Under the pieces are notes generated by a model that was given only the letters and a program-made list of their open reading frames with translations, had not been told where the DNA came from and searched no databases. Shown in pieces: positions 22,382-30,820 of a stretch of DNA of 44,006 nucleotides. The stretch covers positions 1 to 44,006 of the IMG/VR virus record IMGVR_UViG_3300024999_000182, one strand, 5' to 3'. The stretch is from a virus. A program made the translations under genes and the position numbers. Each line of letters opens with the position of its first letter. Within the stretch, counting starts at the first letter, position 1.

Positions 22382-23413
22382 CTAGTGCAGTTCCCAAACA
22401 CATGCCTCTGGGGCCTTGCCTGGGTGAAGTTCTAAATATTTGGGATGTCTAGGAAAACCCGCGTCTGTTTTTTGCATATAACCCATTTTGGCTACTTTTC
22501 CTACATACTTATCAGGGTTAGCCGTCATATCGGCTCGGGTTTGTTCGTCCATCCCTGATGAGGTGCAGATTCGTGTTAGTGTGCCGTTTATATAAGCACT
22601 AAGTATAATGGAACCAATCCATCCAAAGTAATAGGGCTTACTTACTGGTAGAGTTACTCCATTTTCGTCTCTCCAGTATGGCCAATTGTCGAAATCCGAC
22701 CCACTATACTCTTTAGTGCATGGCTCAAATCCTGTTATGATAAGATCAGTCTCTTCACTCTGTTTAACTTTCATCCATACCCATAACGGCTTCTTCCCCA
22801 TAAGATAATAGCTATCTAACTTTTTGAGAACGATGCCTTCTAATCCTTGGGATAACAAACCATCAAGAAATTGCTGCTTATGCTCTGTTACCATCTGTGT
22901 CATGTGTATATATGGCTCTAAAGCAGAACCTTTAACGAAGGTATCATAGAAATGTTGCAATATTTTACGCCGCACATGATAAGGTTCCTTCATTAACCAG
23001 GTACCCTTAGGTGTTCGAAGCATATCAAACATAGTGTAGTGAATAGGACCATCATTACCCTTCTGAAAGTTTATCGCTGTACTAGGATCTGCTCCTGTTA
23101 CATGTGTACAATACTGGCTTGTGCGCCCAGGATAATTAATCTCTCCATCGATGATCAAATTTGGCATTTCTAAATTACGAAAGAAGTTATGTAGATGTGG
23201 AAAGTTGTCGGTTTTCTCTATGTGTTCTGCACTAAAGAATAAACTGGCAACTTGAATATAGTGACATCCATCAATCTTCTCTTCTGCAGCATATTCAGTT
23301 GACTGGATTATTTGCTCCATTTTTAACTTCTGTTTGATATTATCTTCCTTAATATGATTCGGCTTCATCACCCCAAGCTTACTTACTAGATTGTATACAA
23401 GCTGTTTATCCAC
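22382..23413 (-). CDS. ATP-dependent DNA ligase, 343 aa
   Basis: Nucleotidyltransferase motifs are clear. Motif I is EKIDGCHY with the AMP-accepting Lys at about 46. Motif III is IIDGEINYPGR; FDMLRTP follows; motif IV is LEGIVLKK; motif V is WMKVKQSEETDLIITG. A C-terminal OB-like part ends the protein. The GTG start overlaps the stop of the RHH gene by one base, with GAGGAGGAGAGG upstream. Seals nicks in phage replication and repair. Confidence 0.92.
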   Translation of the reverse strand: MDKQLVYNLVSKLGVMKPNHIKEDNIKQKLKMEQIIQSTEYAAEEKIDGCHYIQVASLFFSAEHIEKTDNFPHLHNFFRNLEMPNLIIDGEINYPGRTSQYCTHVTGADPSTAINFQKGNDGPIHYTMFDMLRTPKGTWLMKEPYHVRRKILQHFYDTFVKGSALEPYIHMTQMVTEHKQQFLDGLLSQGLEGIVLKKLDSYYLMGKKPLWVWMKVKQSEETDLIITGFEPCTKEYSGSDFDNWPYWRDENGVTLPVSKPYYFGWIGSIILSAYINGTLTRICTSSGMDEQTRADMTANPDKYVGKVAKMGYMQKTDAGFPRHPKYLELHPGKAPEACVWELH

Positions 23414-23580
23414 TAAACCCTCTCCTCCTCGAGTGTAATATCAATGTAAATTCTGGCGGCATGAGCTATGGCTTCTTGCATTGACTCACCCCGCTGGAGC
23501 GCCGTGATCTTAAATATCCTGTGTAGTTCTTTAGGAACACTAGCCCCCAAAAACTTCTCATCTTTCTTTTCTTCATCCAT
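23413..23580 (-). CDS. Ribbon-helix-helix DNA-binding protein, 55 aa
   Basis: The sequence FLGASVPKELHRIFKITALQ followed by RGESMQEAIAHAARIYID has the beta-strand (ASVPKEL), helix, Gly-turn, helix layout of RHH (MetJ/Arc) repressors. AGGAGG precedes ATG 23580. It is the first gene after class A promoter PA4, so it may regulate that promoter or the divergent PA5. Confidence 0.7.
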   Translation of the reverse strand: MDEEKKDEKFLGASVPKELHRIFKITALQRGESMQEAIAHAARIYIDITLEEERV

Positions 23581-23622
23581 AGTAGTACCTCCTACAGTTT
23601 AATATTTCCAGTAAAATTAGCG

Positions 23623-23661
23623 TATATTAATATAATATTCTAAAATCAGAGATTTTTAACG
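23623..23661 (-). promoter_or_regulatory. Class A phage promoter PA4
   Basis: Minus strand CGTT, 17 bases, GAATATTATATTAATATA: one or two mismatches to consensus, 43 bp upstream of ATG 23580. Drives the RHH-ligase-primase operon and is divergent from PA5. Confidence 0.75.
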
Positions 23662-23696
23662 AGGTATCCAAAATAAATTTTGAGCCACTGCGCTAT

Positions 23697-23724
23697 CGTA
23701 CCAGTTGTGTGTAGCCGCGAAGCC
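23697..23724 (+). repeat. Dispersed element R7
   Basis: CGTACCAGTTGTGTGTAGCC then GCGAAGCC, located between the divergent promoters PA4 and PA5. Confidence 0.7.
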
Positions 23725-23876
23725 GAAGCCACTTTTTGAAAATTCAACGTTTTAACTTTCAAAGCCTAAGAGAAGGGCATCAGCTGACGCGGGAGGGCTT
23801 TCCGATGTGGGTTTGTGTGTGCGGATAACTATTTCGGAGACATTGTCGAGCTCCAAAATTTTTATTTTTTAAAAGT

Positions 23877-23915
23877 CGTTAAATACATGTTTTGAAACGA
23901 TATTATATTAATATA
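23877..23915 (+). promoter_or_regulatory. Class A phage promoter PA5
   Basis: CGTT at 23877, 17 bases, then the perfect CGATATTATATTAATATA (23898-23915), 46 bp upstream of ATG 23962. Confidence 0.75.
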
Positions 23916-23961
23916 AGATGTTATACAAACATCAAATAAATTGAAATTGGGGGATTTAATA

Positions 23962-24804
23962 ATGGATGAGAACTTAATGGGCGAAATGGAAGCAACACCA
24001 ATCGAGGGTGTAGAAGTACCTGAATCCGTAGTAGGAACAGTTGGCGAGCAGGATGAGCGTAAATGGTTTGACGCCGAGGGTAATGAGGTTTCCAAAAGTG
24101 CTTTCATTCGTGGACAATTCAATGTAGCTAACATGAGCCGCAAGGAAATTTCCGAGGCTTACGATATCCCTTATCGCACAGTATACGGAGCAACAGTGAA
24201 CATGATTAACGATGCCGAACCAGCTACGCGTGGCCGTGGAGTAGTTAATTCCAAAATTGATGTAACTGCGAGTGGACAGGTTCTTACTGTCGTCGATGGT
24301 AAAACATTCCTCGACGGTGTAGAAATGGGCGAAGGTCAAGTCCATGAAGACTTTACTTCGGTAGATCGTAATACCTGGGTGAAGGAACAAGTGGCTGCGG
24401 GTAAAGATCGTGGTGCCGTGGCTAAAGCACTTGGATTGTCTTACGGAGTCATTTATGGTCTGACTAAGGAAGCTGATGGCACTCGCCAGAAACATGAGGT
24501 CGAAGTTGACGGGGTAATGGTATCCCGTTCAGAATACATCCGCCAGCAAATCGCTGCAGGTAAAACTAAAGCCGAAGTCGCTAAAGAGCTGGATGTAGAA
24601 TATTCAGTTGTATGGCAGAGCTGTAAACAAGTTAAGACGGCACAGGAGAAATTCGATTCTGCCCTTGAGATTTTAGCTAAGTTCTCTGATAAGGTTGTAG
24701 ACCAACCAGCATTTGCGTATATTATGGCCCTTCTGCAGGATGTACAAATTTCCCAAGAAGCTCCAGCAGACGCAGTGATGGAAGAAGTACCTCCTGTAGA
24801 ATAA
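23962..24804 (+). CDS. Three-repeat helix-turn-helix protein D, 280 aa
   Basis: Three HTH-like repeats: about 33-76 (SKSAFIRGQFNVANMSRKEI, PYRTVYGATVNM), about 128-163 (WVKEQVAAGKDRGAVAKALG, SYGVIYGL) and about 180-213 (SRSEYIRQQIAAGKTKAEVA, EYSVVWQSCKQV). They resemble the repeats of proteins A-C ('GKT.AEV.KEL....Y..VW...K'). A short acidic tail follows. ATG 23962 has TTGGGGGA upstream; the longer in-frame ATG at 23941 lies before that site. The gene is monocistronic, between PA5 and a strong terminator, which suggests high expression. Likely an abundant DNA-binding protein. Confidence 0.75.
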   Translation: MDENLMGEMEATPIEGVEVPESVVGTVGEQDERKWFDAEGNEVSKSAFIRGQFNVANMSRKEISEAYDIPYRTVYGATVNMINDAEPATRGRGVVNSKIDVTASGQVLTVVDGKTFLDGVEMGEGQVHEDFTSVDRNTWVKEQVAAGKDRGAVAKALGLSYGVIYGLTKEADGTRQKHEVEVDGVMVSRSEYIRQQIAAGKTKAEVAKELDVEYSVVWQSCKQVKTAQEKFDSALEILAKFSDKVVDQPAFAYIMALLQDVQISQEAPADAVMEEVPPVE

Positions 24805-24847
24805 TGCGGTGATTCACCACCATAGTGTGAAGGTTTAATGCTGAATG

Positions 24848-24887
24848 TAAAATAGGCTGAGCGCGTAAATGCCCTCAGCTTATTTTA
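24848..24887 (+). terminator. Terminator of HTH gene D
   Basis: 14-bp stem with one G-T pair (TAAAATAGGCTGAG / CTCAGCTTATTTTA) and a T-rich 3' arm. Confidence 0.8.
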
Positions 24888-24942
24888 CGCCATGAGTTGG
24901 AGAGACTTTAGTTTACAAACTTCAATATAGGAGGAATTGTTA

Positions 24943-25749
24943 ATGTCGGAAAAAGAAATCAAAGAAGTGGTTATCGCACGTCCTTCGAATGAAATCATTC
25001 TTGAAAGACTTACACTTGCGGGTATAACTATGAGAAAGACAGAAGAGAAGAAATATCTGGACAAACCGGATGATCTGGGACCTTTCATTGAGGGTATGAT
25101 AATCCCGGATGGATATAAGAAGTGTGGCAAATGTCATCACGTTATGAAGTTCTTCCTATTCAATAAGAATAGCGGATCTAAAACAAATACTACGGGTAAT
25201 TGCAAGGCATGCCAAAAAACATGTGCTGCGAAATCCTACGACAAGACGAAGTCTAAACGGAATTATAAGAAGTATTATGCCGAAAACAAAGAGCGAAAGC
25301 AGGCACATTCCAAGAAGTATTACGACACACATAAGGATACACTGACGGCCAAGCACAAGGTTTATCATACCTCTGCCAAAGGGAGAAAGGTCATGCAAAA
25401 GGCACATGCAAAACGTAGAGGATTAATGTCAGCCAATCAGGGTATTCCCTATACACGCGAACTGGTAATCGACAGAGATATGCAGGGAAAAGAGTTTCCT
25501 ATCTGCTATTATTGCGTTAAGCCTATTAAGGATTTGTCAGGAAGTTCGTTGCATATAGACCATGTAATTCCTGTAGCTATTGAAGGTAGTGATTGCTTTA
25601 CTAATGTGGCATGTATGCACGACAAATGCAATTTGGTTAAGAAGAAAGATGCCAGTGATGTAACTGCCATTATGATTGCCAATGTGCGTAAGATGTCAGA
25701 AGAGTATATCGATATGCACCCGGAGAAATTCGGCCTAGATGTCAAATAA
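24943..25749 (+). CDS. HNH endonuclease, 268 aa
   Basis: The C-terminal 80 residues hold a zinc-bound HNH motif: CYYCVKPI, then LHIDHVIPVAIEGS (the HxxxH/IDHxxP core), then N..C....CNLVKKKD. The N-terminus has another two-Cys pair (CGKCHH...CKACQK) and a Lys/Tyr-rich helical region with repeated KYY motifs, probably a DNA-binding linker. AGGAGGAA precedes ATG 24943. Free-standing, not inside an intron, so probably a homing-type or packaging-type nuclease placed between operons. Confidence 0.85.
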   Translation: MSEKEIKEVVIARPSNEIILERLTLAGITMRKTEEKKYLDKPDDLGPFIEGMIIPDGYKKCGKCHHVMKFFLFNKNSGSKTNTTGNCKACQKTCAAKSYDKTKSKRNYKKYYAENKERKQAHSKKYYDTHKDTLTAKHKVYHTSAKGRKVMQKAHAKRRGLMSANQGIPYTRELVIDRDMQGKEFPICYYCVKPIKDLSGSSLHIDHVIPVAIEGSDCFTNVACMHDKCNLVKKKDASDVTAIMIANVRKMSEEYIDMHPEKFGLDVK

Positions 25750-25788
25750 TATAATTGGGGGACAGAAATAAGGAGATTCATTCTTATT

Positions 25789-25821
25789 CCTAGATTTCTA
25801 AATGCCCTTTATTATATAATA
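25789..25821 (+). promoter_or_regulatory. Class B promoter before the sigma factor gene
   Basis: CCTAGATTTCT begins 24 bp before TATATAATA, exactly as at 9267-9299. Confidence 0.55.
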
Positions 25822-25898
25822 GTATTATAGAAAGTTGATTAATTCCAAAACCCAGATTTTTAAAATTGAATAGTGTTCAAAAAGAGGAGTGTGTGGAG

Positions 25899-26741
25899 AT
25901 GTTAGAATTAGAATTGGGATTAGAATTAGAATTAGAAGTTACCGCCGAAGAGGGAGACATCGATGAGGATACAGTCAAAGTAGAGATAGATGAGGCTGCG
26001 GAACTTGTTACGGAAGTCATAGTCGAAAACACCGAAATGGGTGAACTCAAAAACAGAACGTCTCAATTATTTGAGTTAATAGCCTTTGACCCTAATAACA
26101 CTCAGATCTATCGTAATGAAATCATTGAACTTAACATACGTTTAGTACCGCATGTCTTAAAGAAGTATAAACCATTTGGTGATGACGAATTTCAAATGGG
26201 ATGTATCGGATTAATCGTCGCTACTAATTCATTTGATCCTGCCCGAGGAGTACCATATGCCAGCTATGCATGTTTTTGTATAGCACGTGAGCTACACAAG
26301 GCACATAACCACCACCAACATCAATTCGAAGGAGCTATGGGTGAAGGATTAACTTCATTGGATGAGTATTCTGTAGTAGATGGGGAAATGTTTAATAGGC
26401 ACGAAAACATTGCAGATGAAGTATCTGAAGCTGATTTCGAGAAACTACTACAAGATTTCAGCTTGGATGGGCTATTTGACAAAATTATAATGCCTTCCAT
26501 TGAAGGTATATCGAAAGCCACTAAAGGGCAAGATTCAACAGTAGACTTTGATCATTGGAAAGCATTGGAGATGCAGTACCTCATCGAGCTAGCTGAGATA
26601 GACTCACAGAAGTCGAGATTATCACTAACATCCATGGCGAAGAAACTGGGAGTATCTACACAAAACATACGGATGAGGCATAAGCGAGTAATTCAGCAGA
26701 TCAGGCAACGGTGTGTGAAAGCCGGCTATGCAATAAGCTAG
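25899..26741 (+). CDS. Phage-encoded sigma-70-family RNA polymerase sigma factor, 280 aa
   Basis: Region 2 is visible at about 60-140: LVPHVLKKYKPFGDDEFQMG, GLIVATNSFDPARGVPYASY, ARELHKA, the core-binding and -10-recognition part. Region 4 is at about 235-275 with the HTH SLTSMAKKLGVSTQNIRMRH KRV. There is a unique acidic N-terminus starting with a Leu/Glu repeat from a TTAGAA hexamer array. ATG 25899 is preferred (AGGAGTGTGTGGAG upstream). Redirects host RNA polymerase to phage genes; the class A promoters are the obvious candidates. Confidence 0.85.
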   Translation: MLELELGLELELEVTAEEGDIDEDTVKVEIDEAAELVTEVIVENTEMGELKNRTSQLFELIAFDPNNTQIYRNEIIELNIRLVPHVLKKYKPFGDDEFQMGCIGLIVATNSFDPARGVPYASYACFCIARELHKAHNHHQHQFEGAMGEGLTSLDEYSVVDGEMFNRHENIADEVSEADFEKLLQDFSLDGLFDKIIMPSIEGISKATKGQDSTVDFDHWKALEMQYLIELAEIDSQKSRLSLTSMAKKLGVSTQNIRMRHKRVIQQIRQRCVKAGYAIS

Positions 26742-26753
26742 GAGGAAATTATT

Positions 26754-27278
26754 ATGAAGTACAAAGAGATACTCGAAAAAGTTTATCATGGGGATCCATC
26801 CAGGATCCCTTCTCGTCTGCTCTGTTTAGATCCAGGAGAGACCACCGGCTGGGCGTTCTTTAATCAGGGGGAACTTGATCAGTGGGGACAAATTGAAACA
26901 GTAACTATGGATAAACAACCTAATTGGAATGAGCTAGAGAACCTGATATATAACAGTTGCCCCTCCCATGTTGTATGTGAAGACTATCGTGTATATGCCC
27001 ACAAACTTGAAAGACATTCAAATAGTCAAGTAGTTACATTACGCCTCATTGGTGGCATTGATCTTTTGTGCCATCAAAACTATCGCATCGAAAGTTATCC
27101 TAATAGATCTTCCATACCAATTCATTACCAGATGGCTGCGCAGGCAAAAGGGTTCATTACAGATGATCGTTTAAAGGCCTGGGATATGTGGAAAGATGGA
27201 ATGCGTCACAGCCGCGATGCCATCCGGCATGGGTTATATTACTTAATCATCACCAATAGGCCGGGGGCGAAGAAATGA
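26754..27278 (+). CDS. RuvC-like Holliday junction resolvase, 174 aa
   Basis: RNase H-fold acidic residues are in the expected places: CLDPGETTGWAFF (first Asp), HVVCEDYRVY (Glu), and GMRHSRDAIRHGLYYL (last Asp with His). This pattern defines phage RuvC-like resolvases. GGAGGAAA precedes the ATG. It would cut branched DNA before packaging or act in recombination with the Sak4-like protein downstream. Confidence 0.8.
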   Translation: MKYKEILEKVYHGDPSRIPSRLLCLDPGETTGWAFFNQGELDQWGQIETVTMDKQPNWNELENLIYNSCPSHVVCEDYRVYAHKLERHSNSQVVTLRLIGGIDLLCHQNYRIESYPNRSSIPIHYQMAAQAKGFITDDRLKAWDMWKDGMRHSRDAIRHGLYYLIITNRPGAKK

Positions 27279-27418
27279 GCTTACAACAACTAGACGCATT
27301 TATTTGGGCATTTTGTAATCAGTGTGTAGATAAACACCAATGTGTCTCGTGCCATGTATCGGAATTATTAACATTTGCCATGCGGGGAGGAATATGCAAT
27401 GAAGTTAAACGAGATTGA
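27275..27418 (+). CDS. Small four-Cys protein, 47 aa (copy 1)
   Basis: Frame MSLQQLDAFIWAFCNQCVDK then HQCVSCHVSELL...; FC..C.D...C..C.V.E pattern, likely zinc-binding. ATGA overlap with the resolvase. Paralog of the next gene, which it overlaps by 20 bp. Confidence 0.6.
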   Translation: MSLQQLDAFIWAFCNQCVDKHQCVSCHVSELLTFAMRGGICNEVKRD

Positions 27419-27566
27419 AGCGTTTTGGGCTAGGTTTTGTGATAAGTGCCAAGATAAAAGGGATTGTACCTTCTGTTATGTAACAGAATTCATGACAAAT
27501 CTTCAGATTGATTGGCAGTTGCAAGAGATGGGGGATATTGGGAGGATCTTAGATGCTGAGGGATAA
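27399..27566 (+). CDS. Small four-Cys protein, 55 aa (copy 2)
   Basis: MKLNEIEAFWARFCDKCQDK then RDCTFCYVTEFM: same FC..C.D...C..C.V.E frame as the preceding gene, so a tandem duplicate. GGGGAGGA lies 8 bases before ATG 27399. Overlaps the helicase start by 14 bp. Function unknown. Confidence 0.65.
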   Translation: MKLNEIEAFWARFCDKCQDKRDCTFCYVTEFMTNLQIDWQLQEMGDIGRILDAEG

Positions 27567-28989
27567 ACTGCGGGATTATCAGAAGGAAGCACACGATCTT
27601 ATGGTTAAGAACAAAGCATTTCTTGAATATGACGATATGGGATTAGGGAAGAGCCTAACAACATTAGCAGCATTGGATACCCTCGAAGGTTATCCATGTC
27701 TCATTGTGGTACCTAAGTTCGGTCTGATGGTATGGCAAGCAGAGATTGAAAAATGGTTGGGCGAGCCTGCTATTATCTATTCAGGCAAACCAAAAGAACG
27801 GGATCAACAGTGGAAGGACTTTCTCGAATATGGTGTCCGCTATCTAATCACTAACTACGCGCTACTTGCAGAAGTGGCCCTAAAAAGCGGCATCCAGGTG
27901 AAAAATGTGCGTACCGCCAATACCACAACTGGTACGTTCAAATGGAAAGCTATTGTGTGGGATGAAATACACATGGGAGGTTTATTTAATCATAAGAACG
28001 ACACCTTTAAGGTATCCGCCAAGTTGTCGCGTGATATACCAATTAGATTTGCTTTAACTGGAACTCCTTTCCGTCAAGGGGTAGTTGATTTATTTGGCCC
28101 ATTACATCTAGTTAGTCCTAAGCGTTTTGACAGCTATTGGTCTTATGTGGGAAAGTATTGCATTCGTATAAAAAGTGCGTTCGGCACCTCCATCGAGAGA
28201 AACCCTGCGGATGTGGCAAGTTTCCGGGCAATGCTGAGTGAATTTATGATTCGTAGACTAAAAGACGAGGTGGCAAAAGAGTTACCAGGTAAGTGGAGAC
28301 AGTCTCTATGGGTGAAGATGGATGAAGAACAGCAGCAGGTTTACGATGAATTAACTAGCCAATTAATAGCGGAGATACCCGAATCTGGAGACTTACTCAT
28401 AACGCCTAATCAGATGACTCTACAGATGCGCCAGAGACAGATATTAGCTTGCCCGAAAGTATTGGGGCTTAAAACACGTGGAGCGGGGCTTGATGCTATC
28501 ATCGAACATAGTCACACTAGCCTTGATGAGGATAAACCTATTGTAATCTTCACACCATTCAAGAAGGGAGTAGCAGATATTGAACAAGCTATACACGAAG
28601 AATATCCAAACGCTTACGTGTATAAAATCACAGGAGGACTTACTGCAGAAGAATTCGGGCGACAATGGCAAAGCTTCCAAAAAGATCGATACAAACACAG
28701 AGTACTCATATGTGTTATCAAATCCGGAGCTTCATTTCAGGCTACAACAGCAGCTACAGCTTACTTCCTCGGTTATGAATGGGACTTCAATCTCAATGAA
28801 CAGGGGGAAGATCGACTCTACCGAATTGGCCAGAGTAACTTCGTTAATATCTTCTATGCCATGCATAAGGGAACGGTAGATGAAGCCGTGGCAGCCCGCT
28901 TAAATGAAAAGAAGAGCGCCAGTGACTGGGTTGTGGGAACGTCACTTCAATATCAAGCCAAATTAAAAATGTTACAGGGCAAAAAATAA
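27553..28989 (+). CDS. SNF2/SF2-type DNA helicase, 478 aa
   Basis: Helicase motifs in order: Q-like LRDYQKEA, motif I DDMGLGKS (27-34), motif II WDEIHMGG (DEIH, about 136), motif III LTGTPF, motif V IKSGASFQATTAA, and motif VI EDRLYRIGQ. The last is the RIGQ box of SNF2 proteins. GGGAGGA precedes the ATG. Probably remodels or melts DNA during replication or recombination. Confidence 0.9.
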   Translation: MLRDKLRDYQKEAHDLMVKNKAFLEYDDMGLGKSLTTLAALDTLEGYPCLIVVPKFGLMVWQAEIEKWLGEPAIIYSGKPKERDQQWKDFLEYGVRYLITNYALLAEVALKSGIQVKNVRTANTTTGTFKWKAIVWDEIHMGGLFNHKNDTFKVSAKLSRDIPIRFALTGTPFRQGVVDLFGPLHLVSPKRFDSYWSYVGKYCIRIKSAFGTSIERNPADVASFRAMLSEFMIRRLKDEVAKELPGKWRQSLWVKMDEEQQQVYDELTSQLIAEIPESGDLLITPNQMTLQMRQRQILACPKVLGLKTRGAGLDAIIEHSHTSLDEDKPIVIFTPFKKGVADIEQAIHEEYPNAYVYKITGGLTAEEFGRQWQSFQKDRYKHRVLICVIKSGASFQATTAATAYFLGYEWDFNLNEQGEDRLYRIGQSNFVNIFYAMHKGTVDEAVAARLNEKKSASDWVVGTSLQYQAKLKMLQGKK

Positions 28990-29001
28990 ATTTTATTAGC
29001 C

Positions 29002-29040
29002 CGTTTATAATCTAGAATTTTTCGATATTATATTAATATA
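29002..29040 (+). promoter_or_regulatory. Class A phage promoter PA6
   Basis: CGTT at 29002, 17 bases, perfect CGATATTATATTAATATA (29023-29040). The upstream 20 bp are almost identical to those of PA7 (TTTTATTAGCCCGTTTA). Confidence 0.75.
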
Positions 29041-29083
29041 GAGCGAAAAGTAACATTTTCTTCTATACACACACTTCTTTCTC

Positions 29084-29127
29084 GGATTTGTCATCATCAT
29101 TTGGATGGGGACAAATTCATTTTTTTG
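29084..29127 (+). terminator. Hairpin plus T-run between promoter PA6 and its gene; possible attenuator
   Basis: Stem ATTTGTC / GACAAAT (29086-29092 with 29110-29116, extended by G-T and G-C pairs) followed by CATTTTTTTG. It lies after the promoter and 60 bp before the TTG start at 29187. Confidence 0.55.
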
Positions 29128-29186
29128 CCGTATAGTGGGAGATACAAACTTCCATAATATATAGGAATAATAAAGGAGGGGAGAAT

Positions 29187-30635
29187 TTGTCAGAACTTAG
29201 CATTGTTCCAAAGGGATGGAAGACCGCTGAGATTGTGTCGCGCGAGTTAACTACTAAGTTCAACATTCGTACAAGCGGACGCAGAACCTTTAGAAGGTGC
29301 CTACGTAAGTGGGGATTCCAATCATCCATGCGTAGTAATCTAGAACGTCGAGGATCCGAAACAAACATCCATTTCTGGTTTGGTTCAGCTATCCATTTTG
29401 CTATGGAGGATTACTTCGGTTACAACAGATTCGGAGATCCACGTAGAGCCTACAGGGCTTATTATGGTGCCTTCAAGGAGAGGCCAGAAGCCGCAGACAG
29501 TTATTATGATTTAGGATTAGCCATGCTAACGTATTTCTTAGAGTGGTATCCGAAACATAACAACGACCTGGAATTTGAAACATTGTGGCTGGATAAAGAC
29601 AATCAACAAACCATAGCTCACAGTGAGGGAGCTCGCCCGGCTATTGAGGAGTCATTCACATTGGACTTAGGTCTCAAAGTAATCGTGAATGCTAGAACGG
29701 GTAAATTAATCGAGAAATTAACTATCGACTCAGAGAGACGTTTAATACGTCCCAAAGCTCCATTGCCAAACGAATTTAATGTACTGGCAAGCGCAGGATT
29801 GCTAGAAGAAGAACCGATTAGATATATGCACGATGATGAAAACTCGGAAATTATTGATGTAGTGATTGTGCCGATATGTTATCATGGTACAATGGACCGA
29901 ATTGTAATTGACAAATATGGACGCTGGTGGATCTTGGATTACAAGACGGCTAAGGGAGCTGACACCAATAAGCTAGATACGGATGATCAAATTAGCTCCT
30001 ATTGTTGGGGGGCAGAGCAATGGTATCAGCACAAGATTCATGGATTTGTGTATCTACAGTTAACAAAGGACGTAGCTAAGCCACCGAGACGCCTTAAGTC
30101 GGGTGACCTGTCTGTTGAGAAGAAACAGAAGACTACGTACCAGTTGTTTAGGGCTGAGGTACTCAAGGATTATGGGGAAGTCAAAAAAGCACCCTCTAAG
30201 ATCATCGAGATGCTTAATCATTTAGCCACACTAGACACACCCGAAGGTGACAGATTTATCCGATGGGATTTAGTCACACGTAACGATGCGCAGAAGATAG
30301 CCACATATCACCACATCATGGGTGAAGTTGAACAGATGATCAATCCTAACTTGTATCTATATCCCAATCCTACACGAGATTGTATGTGGGATTGTGACTT
30401 CCGCAGTACCTGTATTGAGATGGATAGTGGTAACATAGACGAGGCTATCAATGCACTAATGCTAGACTACCAGGAACGTTCTGATAGTAACGAGAGCAAC
30501 CACGACGATTGGAAAAAGGATATCGTGTGGCCGGATTCACCGTTGGAAGCTGCTAAGCTAGACGATGCAGAATTACGTCCTGACCTATTCAATATTATCC
30601 TGCCACCAGAATACGATGAACCGGAGGGTAAATAA
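29187..30635 (+). CDS. PD-(D/E)XK nuclease of the RecB/Cas4-like type, 482 aa
   Basis: TTG start behind AAAGGAGGGGAG. Motifs: HFWFGSAIHFAMEDYF near residue 67 (the conserved G.a.H...E), GTMDRIVIDKYGRWWILDYKTAK near 236-258 (catalytic Asp and D-x-K), QISSYCWGAEQWY, and C-terminal CMWDCDFRSTC, Cys spacing typical of iron-sulphur nucleases such as Cas4/AddB. A 5'-3' exonuclease for recombination or DNA end processing is likely; it is followed by a recombinase and an SSB-like gene. Confidence 0.85.
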   Translation: MSELSIVPKGWKTAEIVSRELTTKFNIRTSGRRTFRRCLRKWGFQSSMRSNLERRGSETNIHFWFGSAIHFAMEDYFGYNRFGDPRRAYRAYYGAFKERPEAADSYYDLGLAMLTYFLEWYPKHNNDLEFETLWLDKDNQQTIAHSEGARPAIEESFTLDLGLKVIVNARTGKLIEKLTIDSERRLIRPKAPLPNEFNVLASAGLLEEEPIRYMHDDENSEIIDVVIVPICYHGTMDRIVIDKYGRWWILDYKTAKGADTNKLDTDDQISSYCWGAEQWYQHKIHGFVYLQLTKDVAKPPRRLKSGDLSVEKKQKTTYQLFRAEVLKDYGEVKKAPSKIIEMLNHLATLDTPEGDRFIRWDLVTRNDAQKIATYHHIMGEVEQMINPNLYLYPNPTRDCMWDCDFRSTCIEMDSGNIDEAINALMLDYQERSDSNESNHDDWKKDIVWPDSPLEAAKLDDAELRPDLFNIILPPEYDEPEGK

Positions 30636-30820
30636 TGCACATCTATGTATCTGTTTATGCCGAGGATTATCCAGATAAGAATTCCCAGGAATATGCAGTA
30701 GCGCAAATTATACCTAACCTCGAGTTGAGAATGTTTGCGGGAGGCGCGGAAAACTTGTTTCGGATGAAAATGGCAGCGGTGGTAGAAAAACTAATACTGG
30801 AGGGTAAAATTAATGGCTGA
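30635..30820 (+). CDS. Hypothetical protein, 61 aa
   Basis: MHIYVSVYAEDYPDKNSQEY... ending LEGKING; beta-alpha pattern. The ATG overlaps the nuclease stop (TAATG), and the end overlaps the recombinase start by 8 bp. Unknown, translation coupled. Confidence 0.6.
   Translation: MHIYVSVYAEDYPDKNSQEYAVAQIIPNLELRMFAGGAENLFRMKMAAVVEKLILEGKING

Larger units (their letters stand above)
23581..23961. other. 381-bp divergent control region
   Basis: Two class A promoters point outward (PA4 leftward, PA5 rightward) with element R7 and several short inverted repeats between them (for example TTTGAAAATTC / TTTCAAAG near 23735-23762). It is the main switch point between leftward and rightward transcription in the window. 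No gene seen in it. Confidence 0.6.
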
